A stretch of DNA of 64,000 nt from SKVR01 sp046291875 (GTDB taxonomy: Bacteria > Bacteroidota > Bacteroidia > Bacteroidales > UBA7960): NCBI GenBank assembly GCA_046291875.1, contig JBKBSF010000006.1, positions 1 through 64,000 on the forward strand, written 5' to 3'. The position numbers and the translations under genes were made by a program. This document shows positions 1-7,613 of this stretch, piece by piece. Positions within the stretch are counted from its first letter, which is position 1. Each line of letters starts with the position of its first letter. Below the pieces are notes generated by a model, which saw only the letters and a program-made list of their open reading frames with translations, was not told the DNA's origin and did not search any database.

Positions 1-681
1 CACGGCATGAGCCGTATGTGGCAAAGCCTGCAGGAAACCAAGCGCCTGCACGAACTTTCTCTTTCTGACGGCTTGCAGCTGCTGTTGCAATGCGAAGACG
101 AAGATCGTCAAAACCGGCGCTCTGCACGACTAAGAAAACACGCCCGCTTCCGCTACCAGGCATCCATAGAAGAACTCCGTATGGACGCAGCCCGAGGGCT
201 GGATAAAGCACTCATCAGCGAACTGGCCAAGGGAGATTACATAACCCAGGGGCAATCTGTACTGATCACCGGGGCCACCGGTTGCGGCAAAAGCTTTCTG
301 GTATCGGCACTGGGCCACCATGCCTGTGCACAAGGATACAAAGTGGCTTATTACAATTTACTGAAACTTCTCATTCGCACCAAAATGGCGCGTATTGACG
401 GCAGTATCTATAAATTTTTTGAGCAAACCAGCAAAACCGATCTGCTGATATTGGATGACTTTGGACTCACCAACCTGGATCAACAACAACAGCTCGACCT
501 TATGGAAATGATTGAAGACCGCCATGGTAAAAAATCAACCATCATATCCAGTCAACTGCCCGTAGCAAGCTGGTACGATGTCATTGGAGAAGAGACAATA
601 GCTGATGCTATCCTGGACCGGCTGATCCACTCTTCCTACCGTATAGAACTTAAGGGAGAAAGCCTTAGAAAAAAACTGTAA
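1..681 (+). CDS. istB: IS21-family transposition helper ATPase IstB (5' end outside window)
   Basis: IstB is the AAA+ ATPase that works with the IstA transposase in IS21 transposition, activating it and helping choose the target. Counting from the ATG at base 7, the protein has Walker A GATGCGKS at about residues 89-96 and Walker B LLILDDFG at about 146-153. The DRLIHSSYRIEL stretch near the C-terminus is also typical of the family. The two codons before that ATG read His-Gly. With the following Met this gives the HGM seen in the N-terminal helix of IstB proteins, so the true start is probably upstream of base 1 and this is a 5'-truncated gene. The reading frame is intact to its TAA stop, so the ATPase may be functional. 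Confidence 0.92.
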   Translation, partial: HGMSRMWQSLQETKRLHELSLSDGLQLLLQCEDEDRQNRRSARLRKHARFRYQASIEELRMDAARGLDKALISELAKGDYITQGQSVLITGATGCGKSFLVSALGHHACAQGYKVAYYNLLKLLIRTKMARIDGSIYKFFEQTSKTDLLILDDFGLTNLDQQQQLDLMEMIEDRHGKKSTIISSQLPVASWYDVIGEETIADAILDRLIHSSYRIELKGESLRKKL

Positions 682-719
682 ATTTGTCAGCCATCCCGCT
701 CTTTGATACCAAAACCCCA

Positions 720-763
720 GGGGGGTCAGTATCACCGGAATGGGGGGTCAGTATCACCGGAAT
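720..763 (+). repeat. Two tandem 22-bp terminal repeats of the IS21 element
   Basis: Bases 720-741 and 742-763 are identical copies of a 22-base unit that starts with six G and ends TCAGTATCACCGGAAT. They lie just outside istB. They fit the multiple transposase-binding repeats at IS21 termini and mark the probable right end of the element. Confidence 0.75.
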
Positions 764-832
764 ATCCACCCACCAACCACATCTTTTAGTTTTTAAGCCC
801 ATAGCCTAATTTTGTTTTCAAAAAAACAGGCG

Positions 833-1144
833 ATGACAAAATCAGAAAACCGTGAAAAGATGCTGGCCCTTGTAGAGCGATGGACTCAAAGTGGCCAAAC
901 CCAACAACAGTTCTGCCAACAACATGACATCAAATATAGCTCATTTGGCTATTGGTTGAAAACCTGGCTCAGAAAAAACCTAAGCACCTCCCAGGGATTT
1001 ATTCCTATAGAGATTAAATGTATCCGTCCGTCACCCCCCCCGACCCCACCGCACATCAACTGCGCAGTGGCGACCGGGGGGGATAATGTCAGGCCTTACA
1101 GAAGGATCATCAGGCGTGTTGCTTTTTCTTTTTGGGGTGGTTGA
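833..1144 (+). pseudogene. Remnant of IS66-family accessory protein (OrfA/TnpA)
   Basis: From the ATG at 833 the frame encodes a typical IS66 first-ORF N-terminus: a short helix-turn-helix type region containing WTQSGQTQQQFCQQHDI and then SSFGYWLKTW. The match to the family ends around base 1020 after FIPIEI. Beyond that the frame runs into C- and G-rich sequence with a low-complexity translation up to the stop at 1144. The normal C-terminal half and the downstream IS66 genes tnpB and tnpC are absent. It sits about 70 bases from the end of the IS21 element, so insertions appear to have been nested or clustered here. I regard it as a non-functional fragment. Confidence 0.7.
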
Positions 1145-1277
1145 GTTCGCGGGCAGCGGGGTGGTGGGTGCTGTCGTCGGTGGGGTTGCTGGTGCCTTTG
1201 CTACGGGCAACAAAGTAAAAGGGTAAAAGGAAAAGGGCCAGGACGGCTAGTCCGACCAGCATAACGGTAATATCCAT
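1110..1277 (-). CDS. Small single-span membrane protein, 55 residues
   Basis: On the minus strand an ATG at 1277 opens a 55-residue frame ending in TGA at 1110. The N-terminus starts MDITVMLVGLAVLALFLLPF, a strong transmembrane helix of about 20 residues. It is followed by an Arg/Lys step, a polar His- and Asp-rich linker, and a very basic end (HPKKKKQHA). A hydrophobic helix plus positive tail is what a small inner-membrane protein with an inside C-terminus looks like. I do not recognise the family. Support is the clean TM segment, the sensible composition, and its place before another minus-strand envelope gene. No homologue or ribosome-binding evidence is available. Confidence 0.55.
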   Translation of the reverse strand: MDITVMLVGLAVLALFLLPFYFVARSKGTSNPTDDSTHHPAARELNHPKKKKQHA

Positions 1278-1380
1278 GGTTTACGAAATTTTGATGTACA
1301 ACAATACGGGGGTTGGGGCTGCTGTGTGCAGCCGGGCGGGGAGCAGCGTACTTATATTGCAGCTGCCACAGAAAAGGATT

Positions 1381-1749
1381 TTACCAGAATGTCAGGAAGG
1401 GATAGGCGATATGCCAGGAGGGCAGATTGGGCAGCAGTATGGCGGCGTGGTAGAGGTACTGCCGTTGCTGGTTGGTCTTTGCCCACACAGAGAAGGTGTG
1501 CCTTTGGGGCTCCAGGATTCGCTGTGGAGAGCTGCGCAGTTCGGTGGTGCATGCATCGGCCGGCAGTGCCTGAAGCACAGGTGCTTCGGGCTGCATAAAC
1601 TGTGCGTCATCTGCGGTTTCGCACGGGTGTGTCAGGGGTGTGTGGCCCTGCACATGCAAAGGCACCACCCGCTGCATAGCAGCCGGATGGCCAGCCACCA
1701 GCAGCAATGCTGCCAGCAATACCACGATGCTATGTGTCCACTTTTGCAT
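1381..1749 (-). CDS. Small exported protein of unknown function, 122 residues
   Basis: The chosen start is the ATG at 1749, because it puts MQKWTHSIVVLLAALLLVAG at the N-terminus, an ordinary Sec signal peptide with probable cleavage near HPAAMQ. An in-frame extension upstream to 1893 would bury this signal and is unlikely. The mature part of about 100 residues is rich in His, Pro and Gln and has Cys residues at the middle, but I recognise no domain. It lies about 100 bases upstream of the 55-residue membrane protein on the same strand, so the two may be co-transcribed. Function unknown; moderately confident that it is a gene. Confidence 0.5.
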   Translation of the reverse strand: MQKWTHSIVVLLAALLLVAGHPAAMQRVVPLHVQGHTPLTHPCETADDAQFMQPEAPVLQALPADACTTELRSSPQRILEPQRHTFSVWAKTNQQRQYLYHAAILLPNLPSWHIAYPFLTFW

Positions 1750-1818
1750 ATGCAAAGCTATGCACAAAAAAGACAGAATTTCTTTTTGGGCAAAATAATT
1801 TCTGCCATTGCATTTGCC

Positions 1819-1826
1819 TACCTTTG
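1819..1826 (+). promoter_or_regulatory. Bacteroidota-type -7 box (TACCTTTG), plus strand
   Basis: TACCTTTG followed by C matches the Bacteroidota TAnnTTTG -7 consensus. No TTTG is seen at the expected 19-21 bases upstream. The nearest plus-strand gene is the damaged sensor kinase starting at 2006, with a dispersed repeat lying in between, so any transcript would carry the repeat in its leader. Confidence 0.3.
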
Positions 1827-1873
1827 CACTGCGCATACAATTGTATACCAGGTATGTGCAGCAGGCGCTATGG

Positions 1874-1996
1874 ATTGAAACCTGCATGAGCACTGCGGCT
1901 CAAAAAAGGATCAACCGGAGCTCGATGCAGTGAAAACAAACGTGTAAGTTCGCCCGCAAAGGCGGGGCAGGCATACCACCCGTGAATCAACTAAAA
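1874..1996 (+). repeat. Dispersed palindromic repeat, copy A (with GC-rich module)
   Basis: This stretch begins ATTGAAACCTGCATGAGCAC and has the GAGC...GGCTC mini-hairpin, a later GTGTAAGTTC arm and an end like GAATCAACTAAA. The same elements in the same order occur at 9031, 9124, 9219 and 14641. This copy is degenerate in its arms and carries a GC-rich module (1947-1980) containing CCCGCAAAGGCGGG, shared with copy D and with 43671-43705. It abuts the start of the broken sensor kinase. Confidence 0.7.
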
Positions 1997-2005
1997 TACA
2001 CTCTG

Positions 2006-2539
2006 ATGACACCGTTCAGAAGGACTACGCCGGATCATTTTTTCAGGAAAAGATTCTTCAGTTATCGCCTTTTTGTGTGGATGCTGCTGCTTATGGCCCT
2101 GATCATGGGAGGAGGTTACCTGATCATTGCCTATGTGTACAACCTTCAGCGAGCCACAGAACAGCAGATTGATGCCGCCCAGCATAAGGTAATTGTAGCT
2201 CGGCAAATGGAAATTGAGCTGGTTCGGTTGCGGGGCTTCACCCTCACCTACCTGGTAGACAAGGAGCAGCAATGGTTGGATTCGATCCGTGTGCATGAGC
2301 TTCAGTTTATTGTATACTTAGAGCGGGCACGGCAGAATGCCAGCAGCCCGGAGGAGATGCAGCTGATTCAGCAGATCTCGGCACTGTTTTCCAATTATGA
2401 GCAGCGTATCCATCATGCTTCGTCGTTGACCCAGGGAAGGAATTATCGCCAGGCCGATGCTTTGCTGATCCATGCAGGGAATGGAAGATTTTATCAAAAA
2501 CTTCCTCAAATTTGCCCGTCCGCCCGATCCGGTTTTTAA
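2006..2539 (+). pseudogene. Sensor histidine kinase, N-terminal fragment (membrane and sensor part)
   Basis: The ATG at 2006 opens a protein with a basic N-terminus, a transmembrane helix at about residues 23-48 (LFVWMLLLMALIMGGG region) and then a long helical segment rich in Glu and Gln. That segment resembles a four-helix-bundle ligand or signal domain as in chemoreceptor-type sensors. Around base 2475 the sense in this frame is lost and the frame stops at 2539, while the kinase continues in the +1 frame from about 2472. HAMP and the phospho-acceptor HisKA helix with its conserved His, expected between the two parts, are absent. This is therefore a deletion of roughly a hundred or more codons together with a frame change, not a simple sequencing slip. 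The 5' region comes from a dispersed repeat. Confidence 0.75.
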
Positions 2540-3020
2540 GGATATCCGTCCGGTAGAAGTTTTGCGGGAGGCAATCAATTTATTGCGCCCCAAGTTCAAA
2601 AGCAACAACATTTCGCTTAAGGAGGAGTTCACAGAATCCACCCTGTGTGTATGGGCAGATGCAGGCCACCTGAAGCAGCTATTCATGAATCTGCTTATCA
2701 ATGCAGTAGAAGCCATGCCCCAGGGAGGATGCCTCAGGTTGAGTGCAGATACCTGGCACGAGCCCCAGCCTGGCTCTGCAGCCCACCTGCAAAGCTATCT
2801 GCGCATTACCATTGACGACCAGGGCCATGGAATCCCCGAACCGGTCATTCTGAATCTTTTTGAACCCTTTATGAAGGGCCACGAGCACGGAGTTGGGCTG
2901 GGGTTGTCGATATCTCAAAATATTGCCAGCATGCACCAGGGCTGGATTGAGGCCTTCAACAAACCTAATAATTCCGGTGCTGTATTCCAGGTTTATCTGC
3001 CTTTGAATAAGCCAACCTAA
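2472..3020 (+). pseudogene. Sensor histidine kinase, C-terminal HATPase fragment
   Basis: The frame resumes just after the lost HisKA: MEDFIKNFLKFARPP is the usual end of the second dimerisation helix in NtrB-like kinases. The ATPase boxes follow intact: N box LFMNLLINAVEAMPQGG, G1 box DDQGHGIP, F box LFEPFMKG, and G2 box GVGLGLSIS. An ATG at 2472 could allow separate translation of a 182-residue ATP-binding module, but with no histidine to phosphorylate it cannot be a normal kinase. It overlaps the N-terminal fragment by 68 bases in another frame and is followed 12 bases later by the NtrC-type regulator, its obvious original partner. Confidence 0.78.
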
Positions 3021-3032
3021 TACTTGTAAGCC

Positions 3033-4334
3033 ATGCAGAAAATACTGATTGTTGATGATGAGAAAAGCGTTCGTTATTCCTTTCGCAAACTGCTTAGTAC
3101 GGGCAAATACGAACTTTTTGAAGCGGGCAACTTCGATGAGGCTTTGAAGGTGTTCGATCAGGTTTGCCCCGATCTGGCTATTGTAGATATCGAGATGCCC
3201 GGCAAAAGTGGGCTGGATCTGCTCAAAGAGTTTGGCACCCTCAGGCCGCTGATGCCCGTTATCGTAATGACCGCCTATGGCTCGGGCGATAGGGTGATTA
3301 TGGCCATGAAACACGGTGCTTATGAGTATATTGAAAAACCTTTCGAGATCCCCCAGCTCATCCGGCTTATTGAGGAAGCATTGGCCTCGGTATCCAGTGC
3401 CAGCAAGGAAGACATGGTTTGGGGGGATAAGGGAAAGGCAAAATCGGCCACTGCGGCCAGAGAAGGCCAGGAAGTAATTATTGGCGAAAGCCCGGCCATC
3501 AAAGATGTGTATAAACTCATCGGCAGGGTGGCCAGCTGCGATGCCAGCATATTGGTTACGGGCGAGAGTGGCACGGGCAAGGAAATGGTGGCACGGGCCA
3601 TACACCGATACAGCGACCGGGCCCATAAACCCTTTATTGCTTTGAACTGTGCTGCCATTCCCGAAACACTGCTCGAAAGTGAGCTCTTTGGTTATGACAA
3701 AGGCGCCTTTACCGGGGCTACCAAAGACAAACCCGGAAAATTTGAAGAAGCACACCAGGGCACCCTGTTTCTGGATGAAATCGGCGATATGGGGCTAAGC
3801 CTGCAATCTAAATTGTTGCGCGTGTTACAAGAGGGGATCATCGACCGCCTGGGCAGTTCCAAAAGCATCAGGGTGGATGTGCGCATTGTTACAGCCACCA
3901 ACCGCAACCTCGAAACCCTTATTGCCCGCAAGGCTTTCCGCGAAGATCTCTATTACCGCATACGGGTGGTTACCATTGCACTGCCCCCTTTGCGGATGCG
4001 CAAGGAAGACATCCCACTGCTGGTGCAACATTTTCTGGCCAAACATCTTCCTGGCAAAAAAACAAACAATATATCCATCCTCCCTCAAACCATGCAAAAG
4101 CTGCAGGAATATAGCTGGCCGGGCAATATCCGTGAGCTTGAAAACACCATCAAAAGGGCACTGATTCTGGCCAAGGGAAATATTATCAGCCCCGACCTTA
4201 TTGCCCCCGACACTGCCCCACAACCTTCAGATATTCAACAATCTCCCCTTGAGTTTTATTTGCAGGAAAACTGGCAGGAAGGAAAGATCTATGATCGGGC
4301 ATTTCAGGCTTTCGAAAAGGAACTGATCCAGTGA
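3033..4334 (+). CDS. NtrC-family sigma54 response regulator, truncated before its DNA-binding domain
   Basis: This is a sigma54 activator of the NtrC type. The receiver domain covers residues 1-120, with the acidic pair at 8-9, phospho-acceptor Asp52 (IVDIEMPG) and Lys102. The AAA+ domain runs from about 150 to 380 with Walker A GESGTGKE at 177-184, the sigma54-contacting GAFTGA loop at 224-229 and Walker B TLFLDEIGD. The frame stops at a TGA after FEKELIQ. The same frame continues for 37 codons with a perfectly good Fis-type HTH. The protein as read has 433 residues and lacks DNA binding. It may still hydrolyse ATP and act from solution, but normal enhancer binding should be lost. It follows the damaged kinase by 12 bases. 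Confidence 0.9.
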   Translation: MQKILIVDDEKSVRYSFRKLLSTGKYELFEAGNFDEALKVFDQVCPDLAIVDIEMPGKSGLDLLKEFGTLRPLMPVIVMTAYGSGDRVIMAMKHGAYEYIEKPFEIPQLIRLIEEALASVSSASKEDMVWGDKGKAKSATAAREGQEVIIGESPAIKDVYKLIGRVASCDASILVTGESGTGKEMVARAIHRYSDRAHKPFIALNCAAIPETLLESELFGYDKGAFTGATKDKPGKFEEAHQGTLFLDEIGDMGLSLQSKLLRVLQEGIIDRLGSSKSIRVDVRIVTATNRNLETLIARKAFREDLYYRIRVVTIALPPLRMRKEDIPLLVQHFLAKHLPGKKTNNISILPQTMQKLQEYSWPGNIRELENTIKRALILAKGNIISPDLIAPDTAPQPSDIQQSPLEFYLQENWQEGKIYDRAFQAFEKELIQ

Positions 4335-4448
4335 GCACTGAACCAAACTCACATGAACCAGGCCAAGGCAGCCCGGTTGCTGGGCATTTCAAGGGTAATG
4401 ATACACGAGCGTATCGAAAGGTACCAACTAAACCCCGACCCAAAGTAG
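4335..4448 (+). pseudogene. Detached Fis-type HTH of the NtrC-family regulator, behind an in-frame TGA
   Basis: Directly after the TGA at 4332-4334 and in the same frame, 37 codons read ALNQTHMNQAKAARLLGISR and then a recognition helix ending at TAG 4446-4448. This is the HTH_8 domain that ends NtrC-family regulators. In relatives the residue at the TGA position is usually Trp (ELI-x-WAL), so a single TGG-to-TGA change explains the break. Many other genes in the window end with TGA, so general recoding as Trp is not supported. Confidence 0.8.
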
Positions 4449-4582
4449 GTAGGCAAAGTGCAAAGTTTTTTTACAGGTAGTAAGTTTTCTTTACACCCTT
4501 GCAGGGCCCCAGGTAAAGATTGATGGGTTGAAAACTTCAATAAAAAATCACATGTATCTCATTTTCTTCACTTTAAAGCTGA

Positions 4583-4597
4583 TGGCACAGGCTTTGA
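4583..4597 (+). promoter_or_regulatory. Probable sigma54 (-24/-12) promoter
   Basis: TGGCAC, five bases, then TTGA matches the sigma54 pattern TGGCAC-N5-TTGC in all but the final base, with exact spacing. It lies 53 bases before the lipoprotein at 4650 and about 135 bases after the sigma54 regulator's HTH, so the neighbouring NtrC-type protein is the natural activator. I see no TAnnTTTG box in this leader. Confidence 0.55.
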
Positions 4598-4649
4598 AAA
4601 GGTGGGTGCGTCGGTACGTATAACCCGATGCGATAACCCTAAACTTTAA

Positions 4650-5249
4650 ATGAAACAAAAAATGAAGAAAATGATTTCTGGTCTTTTGACCCTGGTATTG
4701 ATGGCAATGGTAATGACAAGCTGCAGTGTTGAGCCCGAAAAGGAATTGACCGCTGCCAATGAAGCAATGGAAGCCGCCAAAGCTGTAGAAGCCAATCGCT
4801 ATCTGGCTGCTGAATTTACTGCTTTGAGCGACTCACTTACCGCTTTAGTTGCCGCCATTGAGACCGAGAAAGTAAAAAGCATGACGGAGCGAAACTACAA
4901 GCCCCTTGCAGAAAGACTCAACCTGATCACCACCCTGGCGGATGCCCTGGTTAGTGATACCGAAACCCGCAAAGCTGAAATGAGAGTAGAGATTGAAGGC
5001 ATGCTGGCTGAACTTACCACCGAAATCAATCAGGACAAGGAAGCATTGGGTCGGATACAGAAAAACACCCGCAATGCTGAGGTAATTGATGCCATTGGAA
5101 ATGAACTGGCCGTAATTGATGCCTCTGTGAGCGAAGTAAATACGTTGATTGCAAATGGCGACTATCTTACCGCCTTTGAAAAGCTAACCGCTGCTCAGAA
5201 CAGAGAAGACATGCTCAGAACCAGGCTGTTTGCGCATTCCACAAGGTAA
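4650..5249 (+). CDS. Lipoprotein with long coiled-coil character, unknown function
   Basis: The 199-residue product has a lipoprotein signal: MKKMISGLLTLVLMAMVM followed by the lipobox MTSC with Cys at about residue 25. The mature part is almost all alpha-helical, Ala/Glu/Leu-rich with heptad-like spacing (KELTAANEAMEAAKAVEANR region). It resembles DUF4398-like periplasmic lipoproteins that carry repeated helical hairpins. Either the ATG at 4650 or the one at 4662 could start it. A near-consensus sigma54 promoter precedes it, so it is probably the regulated target of the adjacent two-component system, for example a cell-envelope stress protein. A strong terminator follows, making it a single-gene unit. 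Function not known. Confidence 0.8.
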   Translation: MKQKMKKMISGLLTLVLMAMVMTSCSVEPEKELTAANEAMEAAKAVEANRYLAAEFTALSDSLTALVAAIETEKVKSMTERNYKPLAERLNLITTLADALVSDTETRKAEMRVEIEGMLAELTTEINQDKEALGRIQKNTRNAEVIDAIGNELAVIDASVSEVNTLIANGDYLTAFEKLTAAQNREDMLRTRLFAHSTR

Positions 5250-5285
5250 GCATCTTACACCAAATCTCCAGGTGTGAATAGTGAA

Positions 5286-5331
5286 GCAGAGCGGGAACCT
5301 CTTTGGGGTTCCTGCTTTGCTTTTTTTATTT
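5286..5331 (+). terminator. Rho-independent terminator after the 4650 lipoprotein
   Basis: AGCGGGAACC pairs with GGTTCCTGCT (one mismatch) around a short loop, with outer GCA/TGC pairs, and is followed by a T-rich run. It ends the lipoprotein transcript. The rest of 5250-5614 is AT-rich, contains no convincing gene, and holds only a weak inverted repeat (CTTTTC/GAAAAG near 5550-5570) before the next gene. Confidence 0.8.
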
Positions 5332-5614
5332 TAGAGCTGTCCTGCTTCAGGAGTTTTCACCCTGCTAACAATTCAATCGTTGATAAACTTGTCAGCTACC
5401 TGCCTGGCCTCTTTTATGAGATTTTAGTTTTTTTAAGAAATAATCCATTACAAAAAAACCGAAAACCCCTACATTAGCACTTCCAATAACCTCTTAACCA
5501 GTGGTTTCTTGTAAAGCCATCCCGTTACTTTTTAAACTTACACACCGCCTTTTCTATAAAGGAAAAGAGGATAAAAGTGCATAGTATTATAAAGTACAAC
5601 CCAAAAGCTAAAGG

Positions 5615-7279
5615 ATGAAAGCCAAAAGAAAAAACGCCACAAAGAGGGTTCTTGCAGGTATTACCCTCCTGCTTTCTGTGATCATCATACCCATTTTTTA
5701 TTTTCTTTGCCAGTCAAAGGGAGTTTCGGATGAACCACACCAGCGAGAATCAACGAACCGACCCGATGGCTCCGTAGCAGCATCAAAACCTGCTCAGCAA
5801 CGTGTACATCCGGTTTGGTTCACCCCCAACCTGCAACAGGTTGCTTATTGGATGTGGGACAGCATTGTGCAGGCCAATGCCCCGCTTACAGCCCATCATT
5901 ATGGCAATCATCCGGCCAACTGGATGGCGGACGGTGTTTTTGCGGCCACTTCGCAATATATTTACGGACCCTTTTCTGAGCCCTCGCCTAACTGTTTTCA
6001 AAAATTCCACCCGGTACACTACACCCGTCTGAGCCTCGAAACCTGGCACCGACAACCCATGCGCAATCCCTTCTGGGATAACGTATCATGGATTAACATT
6101 AAGGACGATATACTATGGCTTATCAGCGAGGAGCGTATCCGTTCATGGTGCACTCAAACAGGCGACACCTCCACACTTCTGCCCAACCAGAAAGCCACCC
6201 AACTTATTCTCTACAAAAACAGTCTTTTCTTTACCGACAACCAACATGGTATTTACCAGTGGAATCTGGATCATCAACAACTGACCCTTTTGGTGGAGGA
6301 TGTAGCTACGCATATAGCCATTTCGGAAGGTCTGTTGGTTTACAGCCGTCAATCCACTGAGCTGGTAGTTTTCCCCCTTCACGACGCACAGCCCATTCCC
6401 ACCGGAATATTCAGAAGAAGAAGCGGCCCTATGTATTTGCACAACAGGATATTGGTTTTCGCCAGCGACTCTGGCATTGCAGATGAGAAGGGAAATCACC
6501 TTTTCTCATGTCTGAACAGCGCAATACTTTACCTTGAGAACGAGACTATTATCCTAAAACCTTCTCTGTTGTACGAAATGCCGGTTGTTTTTCAGAACAG
6601 GCTGTTGTGCGTAGTACCCGATACACCCATGGGTCTCATGGGCTTACAGTTCAGCTCAGAATACTCCTACGACGAATATTCTGAGGGAAGCAAGATGGAG
6701 ATCCGAAAGGATGAATACCGACTGAGAACCCGCATCTATCATATGATCCATGCCTGGGATCAAATCATCGTGCATGAAACATACGACCGGTTACATTCAG
6801 GATTCTTTGATGCAAAAACAGGAGTGTTTGCGGCATCAGAAAACCGTGATATCAACAGCTATAGCCCGGCAGAGGGCTGCAGCACAACAAACCTTGTGCT
6901 GCCCGACGAGAACAACTCCCTCTATTGCCCGGTTTCGCAAAGGCGTATTGAAGTTTTATCCGAAAACCAGTTGCTCATAACAAAAAACACTGAACAACAA
7001 ACCCTTACTCTAAACTATTACATCTCTGACATGTACCTTGAAACGTTGTATGGCGATTTGCTCATCGTAAGTGCCACTTATGAGGATACCATGGAGGGAT
7101 ATCCCAACCAAATGGTTGCAGGCATTGATCTGAATACGGGAGAACTCCATACAGCAATACCCAGAGAGGGAAAGGTCATCGAAATATGCACCCAGGGATT
7201 TCAAATGGAGTATGTTCAACACCAGTGTTATGCAGGTCCCGCTTCTTTTGAACCCGGTTTCTTCGGGCTAAAAGATTAA
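5615..7279 (+). CDS. Membrane-anchored protein of unknown function, possible beta-propeller
   Basis: This 554-residue protein starts with a very basic stretch (MKAKRKNATKRV) and one hydrophobic helix at about residues 13-33, then a polar linker. That is typical of a signal anchor with the bulk of the protein outside the cytoplasm. The rest repeats short units of the form 'Ile-Leu-x-x-Asn/Asp ... Leu-Tyr-x-x-x ... Leu/Ile-Tyr', alternating strands and turns as in propeller folds. Examples are the ATQLILYKNSLFFTDNQHGI region and the YEMPVVFQNRLLCVV region. No catalytic motif is apparent. Upstream is the lipoprotein terminator, and downstream a dispersed repeat, so it is probably transcribed alone. 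A DUF5050-like propeller is one possible identity; I am not sure. Confidence 0.7.
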   Translation: MKAKRKNATKRVLAGITLLLSVIIIPIFYFLCQSKGVSDEPHQRESTNRPDGSVAASKPAQQRVHPVWFTPNLQQVAYWMWDSIVQANAPLTAHHYGNHPANWMADGVFAATSQYIYGPFSEPSPNCFQKFHPVHYTRLSLETWHRQPMRNPFWDNVSWINIKDDILWLISEERIRSWCTQTGDTSTLLPNQKATQLILYKNSLFFTDNQHGIYQWNLDHQQLTLLVEDVATHIAISEGLLVYSRQSTELVVFPLHDAQPIPTGIFRRRSGPMYLHNRILVFASDSGIADEKGNHLFSCLNSAILYLENETIILKPSLLYEMPVVFQNRLLCVVPDTPMGLMGLQFSSEYSYDEYSEGSKMEIRKDEYRLRTRIYHMIHAWDQIIVHETYDRLHSGFFDAKTGVFAASENRDINSYSPAEGCSTTNLVLPDENNSLYCPVSQRRIEVLSENQLLITKNTEQQTLTLNYYISDMYLETLYGDLLIVSATYEDTMEGYPNQMVAGIDLNTGELHTAIPREGKVIEICTQGFQMEYVQHQCYAGPASFEPGFFGLKD

Positions 7280-7327
7280 GCCAAAAGGACTGGCGCCCTT
7301 TCAAGACTAAAAGGGATTGGGAAGCAG

Positions 7328-7390
7328 GGGCCCTTCGACAGGTGGTACAATAAGCCCTTTGGCAAGCTCAGGGACCCCTATCGAATTGCT
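7328..7390 (+). repeat. Dispersed CCCTTCGACAGG-type repeat, copy 1
   Basis: This stretch has GGCCCTTCGACAGGTGGTAC, then a second decayed unit and AGCTCAGGGACCCCTATCGAATTGCT. The same order of units occurs at 9615-9682 with fewer changes. The core CCCTTCGACAGGCTCAGGG is a widespread bacterial intergenic repeat. The surrounding gap 7280-7613 otherwise holds nothing I can support. Confidence 0.65.
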
Positions 7391-7613
7391 CCGAAACCCC
7401 CTCATCTCTTACCTCTCACCCAAAGCCTCTTTCATAAATGAACCCTTGACAATTAACCATGCAAAGAACTGAAAACAATAAAGAGGACGAAGAACAGGGG
7501 ATGGGAAGATGCAAGTAGTCGTTTTGAGTACTTCGCGTAATTTGCGTGAGGAAAACAGTTGTGGCCAAAAACTTCCGGGCACGAACTATGGCCGTACCCG
7601 GAAAGTAACCACG

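Larger units (their letters stand above)
1..763 (+). mobile_element. 3' part of an IS21-family insertion sequence
   Basis: The window opens inside an IS21-type element. It contains the helper gene istB and then, 38 bases after the istB stop, two directly adjacent copies of a 22-base G-rich repeat. Multiple terminal repeats just outside istB are a known property of IS21 ends. The transposase gene istA would lie upstream of the window and cannot be seen. The right boundary is placed at the end of the second repeat copy; the target-site duplication cannot be checked without the left end. Confidence 0.75.

Noticed and set aside
1276..1878. Plus-strand open frame of 200 codons
   Set aside because: Cys-rich, motif-free translation opposite a minus-strand gene with a proper signal peptide; the minus-strand reading is preferred.
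2679..3755. Minus-strand open frame of 358 codons
   Set aside because: Lies opposite the HATPase fragment and the NtrC-type regulator, whose motifs are certain; the translation has no recognisable domain.
4332..4334. Reading TGA as Trp (recoded UGA) in this genome
   Set aside because: TGA ends many intact genes in the window, such as the oxyR and surE-type genes and the rhodanese lipoprotein, so general recoding is unlikely.
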